Shown here: positions 55,768 through 64,000 of the stretch, one piece after another
How the letters are laid out: every line of letters starts with the position of its first letter
Numbering within the stretch: the first letter of the stretch is position 1
Assembly (NCBI GenBank): GCA_963854835.1
Contig: OY978530.1
Coordinates: forward strand, 25,994,137-26,058,136
Length of the DNA stretch: 64,000 nucleotides
Origin: Megamerina dolium
Lineage: Eukaryota; Arthropoda; Insecta; Diptera; Megamerinidae
Reading direction: 5' to 3'
Program-made: the position numbers and the translations under genes
The notes under the pieces: model-generated
Database searches by the model: none
What the model was told of the DNA's origin: nothing
The model's input: only the letters and a program-made list of their open reading frames with translations

Positions 55768-56790
55768 TTATCATGCAATTGACCTGTGCGCTTCACCTGT
55801 GCAAGCAACTGTGCGCGAGGCGGAAGTGCTATAATAATAAAAAGCAACATTAAGAATTTTGAAGAAGAAAAACTTATAACCAACAAGTTTCAAGCAACAA
55901 CAGTAACAATAAACGAAGTTAAAAATTCACTTTCTCTTATTGCAGTGTACAGCCCACCGAGACACCAAATTAGGTGTGATCAATACCAAACATTTAAAAA
56001 AACAAAATTTAATATTTAATATTTACGCATGACCGACCATCCGATCCCAGTTGTGTTATAGCGACATTCAACAGCTAAACTACAAAGAGCCTTAAACAAC
56101 GTCTCTCAATGGACGAAAAAGTGGCGAATAGTGACGAAGTCCATACACATAGTTTTCACATACAAAAAAGCACAGTTCCATGCTCCAATTCTGCAAAATA
56201 TTTGGATATAACACTCGATTGCAAACTTCGGTGGGGAACACATTAAGGACAAAAAGAGATGAACTCGACATTAAATTTAATAATATAAAGTGGCTCATCG
56301 GTAGCAGGTCAGATCTATCTACACAAAACAAAATACTAATATATAAGCAAGTGTTAAAACCAGTGTGGAGTTATGGTACACATTATGGGGATGTGCCAGT
56401 CAAAACACTAAAAATTTAATCCAGCAATTCCAAAACAAGGTACTTACGTTTACTGTTAAAGCACCATGGTATTGCAGAAGTGCTGACATTAAGCGCGATC
56501 CGATCTCAAGATGAATTCTGTCAACACTGAAATAACCAAAAACGCAGCGGCCCATTAAAAAATGCTAATCAATTATGTTAACGAGGAGGCTTCCACCCTG
56601 TTTGAAACTAATGGCCTATTACGGCGGCTCAAGCGTTTCAAACCCAGCGACCTCATGCCATCATCATAACTTAAAAACTCTTATAGAGTATAAATTGTAA
56701 GTATTATGTTATTGTATTGTATTATAATCAAGTTGCTTGTTAATCATTTGCAAATTGTATGAACTATTTGCAATAAAAAATAATGCGGCA
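55768..56790 (+). mobile_element. Jockey-like LINE (plus strand), internally deleted
   Basis: The plus-strand fragment starts with endonuclease sequence (GGSAIIIKSNIKNF at about 55815, SLIAVYSPPRHQ at about 55920) and then jumps near 56000-56040 to the RT thumb (KYLDITLDCKLRWGTH at about 56200-56240). The C-terminal RRLKRFKPSDLM is near 56620-56660 and an A-rich end near 56775. Most of the RT is deleted, as are the FADD residues. Confidence 0.82.
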
Positions 56791-57074
56791 AATTACAAAG
56801 GATGTGTTCTTCATAAAAATTTACAGAAACTGAAATACCACAATTAAGGACAGAAGAAAATTTACCTATAAATATCACCCAACAACAAGAGTAAGACCTA
56901 GCATAAATGACAATGATGAACTTACTAGTGACTCACGACTAAGAATTGTTCCTCCTCAACCCCATAAAAATCATTCCATGAAACGCAAATAGGCTGTCAG
57001 AGCATATTCTGGAAATCATATATATACTCTTAATATCCGAAACCAATTTCACTGACAAAAGACATTTTCATATA
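56791..57074. other. spacer, no call
   Basis: AT-rich sequence before Tc1 copy 3, with no recognised feature. Confidence 0.4.
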
Positions 57075-58724
57075 CAGTGGCTCCCAGCTTATTTCGTACA
57101 GTGACAGTTTAAAAATTGCTGCAGTCGTAATTCCTAATATAGCAAAAATTTGAACAAAATATAAATGCCATTTTTGAAAGGAAGGTTTGTTTTTTATTTT
57201 CCAAAATTTACTTTTTCAAAATTTTAGTGTTTGACACTATAAAAAAATAAAATAAGAATAAAATAGGAAAATTCATGTCACAGCTTATTTCGTACAGTCT
57301 CTTTAAGTTCAAACTAAAAACAAAGTAAGTTGATTTTAATATTTAGTATGACATCCCTTAGCGTTAATGATAGCCTGGAGTCTATTTGGGATTGAATCCA
57401 CCAATTTTTGAGTGATGTCTGGTGTGATTTTTTTCCATTCCTCCATCAGTACCTTCTTTAGGTCTTGCTTATTAGAAATCTTGTGTGTTCTTATTTTATT
57501 GTCCAAAATAGACCAAAGATTTTCAATCACATTCATGTCAGGTGACTGTGGTGGTGGAGACATCAAGTGTGGGCAGTTCCAAATAAGCCAAGATTGCACA
57601 ATCCCAGATTTATGTTTTGGGTCATTATCTTGGTAGTACCGAAATTCATCCCGCAAATCCAGTTTGTCTGCACTTTGAAGTAAATTGTTTTTCAGAATCT
57701 CGAGGTACTTCATTTTGTCCATTGTCCCCTCAATAAAAACCAATTCACCTACTCCGGCTGCTGACATACAGGCCCAAACCATCACGCTACCGCCACCATG
57801 CTTCACTGTGGGCTTAAGGTTCTCCTTGTTTAGCTCGGTATTCGCTTTACGCCAAACATATGACATTCCGTCCGAACCAAAAATATTAAACTTAGACTCA
57901 TCCGCGAAAATAACGGTATTCCAGAACGCAGGAGTCTTAATAATATGCTCTTTGGCGGAGTCAAGTCGGCGTTGTATATTCATTTTTGAAATGAATGGTT
58001 TCTTTCGGGCTACTCGACCGTTCAAGTCATGATTGCGCAGCACACGTCGGACAGTTTCAGCACTGGATGATTTCCTATTTCACGCTGAACCTCTGCAGCC
58101 AACTTCGGAGCGGATAACTTTGGATTTTTCTTAATTTTTCGTACAATATAACGCTCGTCTGATGCGTTGAAAATCTTATTAGGTGCTTCTCTGCCCTTGT
58201 TCTCCAACCGATTTTCGCGAACGAAGCGTTGAATGATGTATTGGACAGTTGAGGCACTTAAATTTGTCATTTCAGCAATTTTTCGCACACTCTGACCTTT
58301 CCTAAAATGGTTAATTACCAGTTTACGCTGTTCCATCGTTGTACGACGCCCATAACGCTAAATGTTTAATTTACAGCACTTTAACTATTTAAAATAATAA
58401 TAATAAAAATTGTTATAATAGTTAAAAAGGTCCAAAAACTCATACAATTCAAAAAAACTTTGTAACTGCGCGGCAGAATGAAACTTACTTACATTGAAGT
58501 TTGTGTACGAAATAAGATGTGAGCTGAAAATCAGCTGATCAATAGTTTTTCTTTCTTGCATGACAAAAAGAACAATTTTTGGGGTTCCCCGTTTTCTTAT
58601 TAGGTTTACTAAACACATACACAGACATCTACATTCAAAACTTATCGATAAGTTTTTTAGTTTCGATGTTACAGCCATGTACATAAAAATATATACACTG
58701 TACGAAATAAGCTGTGAGCCACTG
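57075..58724 (-). mobile_element. Tc1-like DNA transposon, copy 3
   Basis: A 1650-base copy of the same family as copies 1 and 2, flanked by TA (57073-57074 and 58725-58726) with complete inverted ends and internal repeats. It shares with copy 1 the 1-base loss in the A-run that splits the transposase, but it keeps the 7-A run near the C-terminus. Confidence 0.96.
57336..58336 (-). pseudogene. Tc1-like transposase, one frameshift (copy 3)
   Basis: The DNA-binding part (58022-58336, 104 codons) and the catalytic part (57336-58043, 235 codons) are both open but in different frames because of a single missing A at about 58073. The catalytic frame includes FADESKF, YYQDNDPKH and SPDMNVIENLW and ends AKGCHTKY. 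Apart from this one base the gene looks complete. The N-terminal frame alone would be a DNA-binding domain without catalysis. Confidence 0.93.
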
Positions 58725-59794
58725 TACATAACTATACGCTTTATTTCAATCTGCACCAGTGTTGTCAAATTTTTCAGTGATCCAACTAAATGCACAGAAA
58801 AAAAGTAAAAACAGCCAAAAAATGTTTTGGGCTAAAAAAGGCTGAAAGTGTACAGCTTAGAAAACCTGGAACTGAATCTCTTAAAATAGTCAGCTCAATA
58901 CATATGCACGGCGGCTTTAACAAAAGACGTACCATGATTTATTCCCGCCAAAAATGTTCACCTATGTAATTGACACAAGAAGCACCCGTTTCAGGTGGTG
59001 CTAGTTAAACGACAACGGACAATAACTAAAACCACATCTATTTGAACTTTTGACAGAAATGGATTGTGCACAAATGTGTAAAAAAATAAAAAAAGGAGTG
59101 AAAAAAAAAATAGAAAGCAAACGAAGAAAGCAATAAAAATAAAATAAAAACATAAATATCAGTAATGCTGTGGTTGTAGAACCATTTTTTTTATTGCTGG
59201 AAGGAAAAATTTGTTGCTGATTACAATAGAAAACTCGAAATAAACATTTATTAGTCGATCCAATTTTTTTGGTTGCTGAAGATTGTTGCCATTTAAATTC
59301 TTGGGTGGAAACAAAGTTTTGCTAGTAACAACGGCGTGATTGCCATAGCGAAAAACAACCAGAACTGACTGTCGAGTAAGTGTTCATTTTGGAGATCATT
59401 ACTTATTTTGTATTTCTAACAACAACAACAAATATATCGTTGGAGTAATCAAAAACCGAAATCATCTAATCAAACCACCAGCATAAGACTAAACAGATGA
59501 GGTAATAACACCACCAATATTATTTTGCACCATAATTTTCATTTGATATTTACAACGAAACACTTAATTGTACTGTCGGTCTCTTGTTTATTTGAACTCC
59601 ACCAATGAGTTTTTTCATATACTTCACACATAGCAACCGCGCTCTTACTAGTGAGATAAGAAAGTTTAAAGTACACTTTTTTTTCGATATACGAGTATTT
59701 ATAGAATAATTGTATCTTTCTTATTTGGAAATTTACAATTTATATTCAAATCTTAAAAAACTATTATAACAGCAATGTGCTTATGAAATAACAT
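58725..59794. other. unassigned region
   Basis: AT-rich sequence with no supported coding region or repeat. A-rich runs near 59095-59150 may mark the end of an old insertion, but I cannot identify one. Confidence 0.5.
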
Positions 59795-60365
59795 TTAATG
59801 ACCTACTACAAAAATCACAAAACATTTTCTTTCTATTCTTCTATTTTTTATAGAAGCCACAAGCAGCTGTTTCGCTTTAGGACTTGGATGAAGTTCCCTC
59901 TTTGCTTTATACTTTTGAATGCTTCGCCGATCAAGATGGATTCCAAGGTATTTAACATCATTTGCTTGAGGTACGATGATGACATTCACTTCACAGGGGG
60001 ACATGTCTCTTTTCGCATCGGAAAAGTGACTTGCACGCTCTTTGCTTCACTTACTTTGATGCGCCAGTTTGCAAGCCACTTTTCAAGAAGATCTAAATGG
60101 GCGGGCAGTTTTCTGGATGCGCTTATGATTCGAATGCAGTGGAAGATCAGCAGTATATATCAAATATAGGAATGGTTCTAGAACACTGTAATTGTAATTT
60201 AATATAAATATAAATAAGAACTGAAAAGCTTGAGTATTTTCTGGGAGAAATTGCGTTATCTTATACATTAGGCCCTCGTGCTACACTTTATCAAAAGCTT
60301 GGGCTACATCCAAGAATATTGCAGAGCAATATTTTTTGTTCATAAATGCGGTGTTAAAATCTTAA
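59795..60365 (-). mobile_element. Jockey-like LINE remnant (minus strand)
   Basis: Pieces of minus-strand RT are visible: NDVKYLGIHLDRRS near 59930-59970, LEKWLANWRIK-equivalent sequence near 60060-60090, FLYLIYTADLP near 60140-60175, and YCSAIFLDVAQAFDKV near 60300-60340. It is internally deleted and shifted, including loss of the FADD segment. The order and strand agree with one Jockey copy. Confidence 0.82.
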
Positions 60366-61204
60366 ACATTTAAGAGTTTTATTTCGTAGCAGGAACTTTT
60401 ACACATGTCAAAAAAATGTTGTAAAGAAATTAAACACTCAGAAAATAGGCGGTAATCAAAAAAATAAAGAATAACATAAAATAAAGAAATTAAATCATTT
60501 TCTTCACAAATATATATGTACATAGCTTACAAATAGAAACCACTCACCACCACTACAACTCACAGTTATCGGATCAATCTCTAGTCTAGTCACATCGCCG
60601 GAAATTGTGCTTTACCACATCAAATGTGTAAATGCGCTTGAAAATCTGTAATATAAATAGATTAATACAGTTCTTTGTAGTTAAATAAATAAATATGCAC
60701 ACTTACTGAAATCCAAGTAAACAAAAATAAACACTTCAACGAAATGTCAGGTGTCAGGTGAAATATATTTAAAGATGCACATAGTTGTGTTTCTAAGTTT
60801 AAAATTATAATAATACACATACGAACTTATTTACATGTAAAACTAGTAAATGCTAAATAACACATATTTTTTGCAAATATAATAGTATATTTTCTAAGTA
60901 TATATACGTACATTTTGCATAAATTTTAAAAGTTTCATAAATTTATGAATAAATTTTAATATGAATGCAACAATTCAAATTCAGTAAAATCCATTCACCA
61001 TTAATGGTGTGCTACGATTTTCGCAGGTGGAAAAATAGGCTCTTTATATTAGTATTAAATGTTTTCAGATTTTTTATAATTATAATATTTTAGTAAAATA
61101 TGACGTATGACGTATGACGTATGGTTTGTGTTTATTTGGCATTTTATTTTATTATTCCGTGAAATTAATTGTGTTTAATTGCATATATAATAATATTGTT
61201 AAGT
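60366..61204. other. unassigned region
   Basis: No supported gene. A short open segment at about 60545-60645 lies between a possible splice acceptor (TCACAG) and a stop. I do not call it. The rest is AT-rich. Confidence 0.45.
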
Positions 61205-61630
61205 TTTTACTTTTGTGAGTGTTTAATTCCATTTGAATTACCTTGTTGGATCACTGGATTCTGTTAATAATAACTGCAACACTTATTTTATACAACTATA
61301 TACAGCAACAATTTATTTAATAAACTGTATTTACAATCAACTCTGTTTACAATCAACACTTTATTGTACTTGCAACTTTTGCCGCTGAAACTGTATCGAT
61401 GTTTGCGCAATTACGTTCGGGATTAGAGTGATTTGGTACTTATCAACACTGGCTTTATTTATACTCTGTTGGCAAGACCCCAGAATCTTCCTTTATCGAG
61501 ATTCTTCTCTTTCTTTCTCGTTGTCTTGTTCTGGTTATGGCTTATTTCTTTTTTGTTGACATTCATGTCGATGCTGCCAATAGTGTCAGTCACAATAGTG
61601 ATGAGTAACCAACTATCGATACTCGTTACA
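61205..61630 (-). repeat. Gypsy LTR (3' LTR of copy G)
   Basis: On the minus strand the LTR would begin TGTAACGAGTATCGATAGTT at 61630, right after a purine-rich tract. The other end is approximate: similarity to the LTR of copy F ends near 61205, in TTTTTACTTTTGTGA. The window contains no second LTR for this copy. Confidence 0.7.
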
Positions 61631-61646
61631 CTGCCCTCCTCTTAAC
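61631..61646 (-). promoter_or_regulatory. Gypsy polypurine tract
   Basis: Read on the minus strand, TTAAGAGGAGGGCAG directly precedes the LTR start at 61630, the position expected for the plus-strand primer. Confidence 0.65.
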
Positions 61647-61668
61647 CTTGTTCATCCCGAACAAGTTT

Positions 61669-62808
61669 TTATACTTCCCCTCGATATGGCGCAAGTCGCT
61701 CCAAGTGCACTACTTTAAACTTTGCTCTTTTCTTCCAGGCACGTTGAATACGATACAGGCCTTTCTTTCGTTGTGGATTATGAAGCATTACAAGCTCTCC
61801 TTCATAGAACCCTTTTGAATTTGCTTTCAAGTCATACCTGGCCTTCATCTTATCGCTTATCATCTGCGACCGCTCTCTGATGAACCGATGTACTTCATCC
61901 AACTGTTCCCGCTTTTCGCTAGTATAATTACCTTCGGTTGATCTCGGTGGTGTTACGACTCCAAATTTTAAATCAGCTGGCAGTCTTAACTCGTTTCCAA
62001 AAATTGCCATTGCCGGTGTAGTAGCCGTCGTATCATGTTGTGCGCATCGATATGCCATGAGGAACATTGGTATATGTACATCCCAGTCTCTTTGGTATTT
62101 ATCTACGACTTTTCTCAAATATTCCTCCAAGGTACGGTTAAATCGTTCTACCATGCCATCAGATTGTGGATGCAAAGGTGTTGTACGAGTTTTGTATATA
62201 CCCAGCATACGGCATATCTCTTGGAATACAACTGATTCGAAATTTCGACCTTGGTCTGAGTGTAACTCCATCGGTACACCAAAACGAGTAATCCATTGGT
62301 TGACGAATACATCCGCAACTGTACTAGCTTCTTGATTTGGAATGAGGTATATTTCAGGCCATTTACTGAAGTAATCTATGACCACCAGAACATACTTGTT
62401 TCCTGTATTGCTTATTGGAAATGGCCCAGCTATGTCCATAGCAATTCGCTCAAATGGAGCACCCGCGATGTATTGGTGCATCTTACCACGACTTTTCTTA
62501 GTGGGACCTTTGGCCATTGCACATTGCTTACACTTCCGAATCCAATCAGCGACATTGTCATGACATCCAACCCAATAGAATCGTTTCTTTATTTTCTCGA
62601 CGGTTTTGGTGATTCCCAAATGCCCTCCACTGGAGGCATTGTGATACTCAGCTATCATTTCATTTATTCTTGCCTTGGGTACCACTAGAAGATAATTAGT
62701 GATTTTTATATCTTCACTTTCCCATTCTCTGATTAAACATCCGTCTCGTAAGTGCAGGCTTTGCCACTGCGCCCAATATGCCTTTGCTATTGGACTCTCA
62801 TTAGCCAT
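61669..62808 (-). pseudogene. Gypsy integrase (copy G)
   Basis: The 379-codon frame has the N-terminal zinc-binding HHCC motif (H56, H63, C93, C96), then the catalytic core with D125 (AMDIAGPF), D185 (LHSDQGRNF) and E221 (GMVERFNRT); D185 and E221 are 35 residues apart, as usual for integrases. It inserts the cDNA into the genome. The C-terminal GPY/F module is missing: HNPQRKKGL runs directly into YRIQRAWKKRA, which copy F shows should be preceded by THWEGPYEVIVK. A TAG at about 62835 stands just upstream in the same frame and separates it from the gag part. Confidence 0.9.
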
Positions 62809-62832
62809 CTCTTGCCAATCTGGACGTATACC

Positions 62833-63702
62833 CTACTCCTTGTATTTCATGATCTTTGAGAGATCTGGGTCGTTCCGTTGATCTTCTTGAACTCGTTCGG
62901 TGGTCCATGACTCTTCCGATAATACATTCGTAAGTCGTAGGTTAACAATGTGATTCTGGCTTCCTACCCGAGAGCAATGTTTGCTATCTACGGTGCAAGT
63001 ACGATGATATGGAGTATCAGCCTTACCACGTTGAATGACATCACGATCTTCCTTTCGTTGTGCTGGTGAATTCGATCTTTGTTGCTTGCGTCGTAGACGA
63101 CAATTACGCGCCATGCGTCCTCTTTGATCGCATATGAAGCACTTACCGGCAAATTTATTTATGTTTTGATTCCTTGTTCTTTCTTTAGGCTTCATACTCG
63201 ATTGATTGCAAATGAAGCACTTACCATTAAATTTGTTTTCGCGTTGGCCTACTCTTGCTTCAGGCTGAACTACTGATTTTACTGCCTGACGCACTGCTTC
63301 AACCAGATCTGCTGTTTCTCTTTCTAGTTGGCGTACCCGTGGCATTGGTCGACACATTAAACTGGCGGCTTCATATGACAAGGCACTACTGACTGTTTCG
63401 GCATATGTATTCCTGGGTGACATGACTAGGGCACGCTTTGTCTCTCCATCACGTATGCCATCTATGAATGCCTCTATTTTTATTTTTTCGACGAACTCTT
63501 CCGAATTACCAGAGAACGCAGGATGACATAAGCGCTCAATGTCAGAAGCGAATTCCTGCAGGCTCTCATTACTCCGTTGCACTCGCGATCTTAACTCCAC
63601 TCGATGTAACTGACTCTTGTATTCATTTCCATATTTCCGATGGAGTGTGTCCATCAGTGGCTGATAGCTACCACGATCTTTCTCTGGAACCATCTGTAAC
63701 AC
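62833..63702 (-). pseudogene. Gypsy gag fused to pre-integrase linker (copy G)
   Basis: The frame begins inside gag (VLQMVPEKDRGSYQPLMD, LQEFASDIERLCHPAF), the capsid-like part, and continues to two Cys motifs (FNGKCFICNQSSMKP and FAGKCFICDQRGRMARNC). The second has Arg where a CCHC knuckle has His. After HCSRVGSQNHIVNLRL it changes at about 62936 to SEESWTTERVQEDQRNDPD, the linker that in complete elements lies after RNase H and before integrase. Gag reaches further right in the same frame to about 63950, with a TGA near 63821. About 2 kb of pol is thus missing (size inferred from the family). Confidence 0.88.
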
Positions 63703-64000
63703 CTCGGAAGCATTTCCTTTTAATGCGACTATTAAAGCAGCAGTCTTGTCGCTGTCATCCCATTGATTCTTCGAAGCTGTTGTCTCGAATTGAAGCTTGA
63801 AGATATTGAATGGCGTGCTTCAGTCAAATGTTGGTGGCTTTAATTTGATTGTGCTTGAATCTCGAATCACTGGTGTGGCTGGTCCATTTATTTTTAGTTG
63901 GTTGAGATCGTGCTGTAATTTCTCGAACTTATCTTCCAAATCATCTCAGTAATGTCCATAGCAATTCGTCCATAGCAATTCGCTCAAATGGAGCACCCAC

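Larger units (their letters stand above)
61205..64000 (-). mobile_element. Ty3/Gypsy element (copy G), internal deletion, runs off window
   Basis: Minus-strand Gypsy. From right to left: gag with zinc-knuckle-like motifs (about 63950 to 62936), a direct join to the pre-integrase linker, integrase (62808-61669), a purine-rich tract and the LTR (about 61630 down to about 61205). Protease, RT and RNase H are absent between gag and integrase, so the copy is a deletion derivative. The integrase resembles the mdg1/412 group. At the right edge, a second short piece of integrase precedes gag. Confidence 0.9.

Noticed and set aside
60540..60660. A small exon on either strand (TCACAG acceptor on plus, TTACAG and GTGAGT on minus)
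   Set aside because: On the minus strand all frames contain stops. On the plus strand the open part is about 30 codons with no similarity I recognise. Chance splice-like motifs are common in AT-rich DNA.
1..64000. CRISPR arrays, bacterial operons, riboswitches or phage
   Set aside because: No regularly spaced identical repeats with unique spacers were seen, and all coding content is of eukaryotic mobile elements.

Overview
The window is eukaryotic and looks like transposon-rich heterochromatin or intergenic DNA of an insect, probably a fly. The evidence is the low-GC background, the long (TA)n tracts, and the co-occurrence of RTE, Jockey, LOA-like, BEL/Pao, Ty3/Gypsy and Copia retroelements with Tc1 and mariner transposons. 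A tephritid-like dipteran would fit, but the species assignment is inference. I find no host protein-coding gene I can support, no rRNA and no functional tRNA gene. Almost every recognisable coding segment belongs to a mobile element.

Layout. 1-1130 is AT-rich with no call. 1131-4270 is a damaged RTE LINE (copy A, +), followed by a Tc1-like remnant (4446-4790). 5650-9305 is a decayed LOA-like LINE (+). 9311-11884 is a head-to-head pair of RTE fragments. 11887-14632 is a Jockey-like 3' end (+) split by Tc1 copy 1 (12763-14411). 16547-17830 is an old divergent RTE copy. 19751-20274 is a MITE with imperfect inverted repeats. 22042-24358 holds two tRNA-derived SINEs around a Jockey 3' fragment. 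24415-26065 is Tc1 copy 2 (-), whose 346-aa transposase is uninterrupted. 26393-29730 is the longest RTE (copy C, -), sitting inside a (TA)n tract. 29825-30830 is a degenerate tandem repeat. 30836-37495 is a mariner pseudogene split by a BEL/Pao LTR element (31653-37389) with a perfect 5-bp target duplication. 37502-42120 holds SINEs, a 5' mariner fragment and a second Tc1-like family with about 230-bp inverted repeats. 42121-44570 is mostly (TA)n-type simple sequence. 44571-48632 is largely unassigned, with one LINE RNase H remnant.

From 48633 to 51586 a Gypsy fragment, itself carrying a truncated MITE, is fused to the 5' half of an RTE (copy D, -). Then come a Copia pol remnant (52264-53250, -), two Jockey fragments in opposite orientation (53565-56790), Tc1 copy 3 (57075-58724, -), another Jockey remnant (59795-60365, -), and a Gypsy element (61205-64000, -) that lacks protease, reverse transcriptase and RNase H between gag and integrase.

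How the parts may work together (inference). Tc1 copy 2 could supply transposase to copies 1 and 3, which share a frameshift but keep their ends. RTE machinery may move the SINEs, whose 3' ends share a short motif with the RTE 3' end. Nesting gives relative ages: Jockey is older than Tc1 copy 1, mariner is older than BEL, and the Gypsy LTR is older than the MITE inside it. The most unusual structures are the head-to-head RTE composite, a hairpin-type mutation at an RTE catalytic site, the in-frame RTE/Gypsy chimera, and the gag-integrase deletion derivative.
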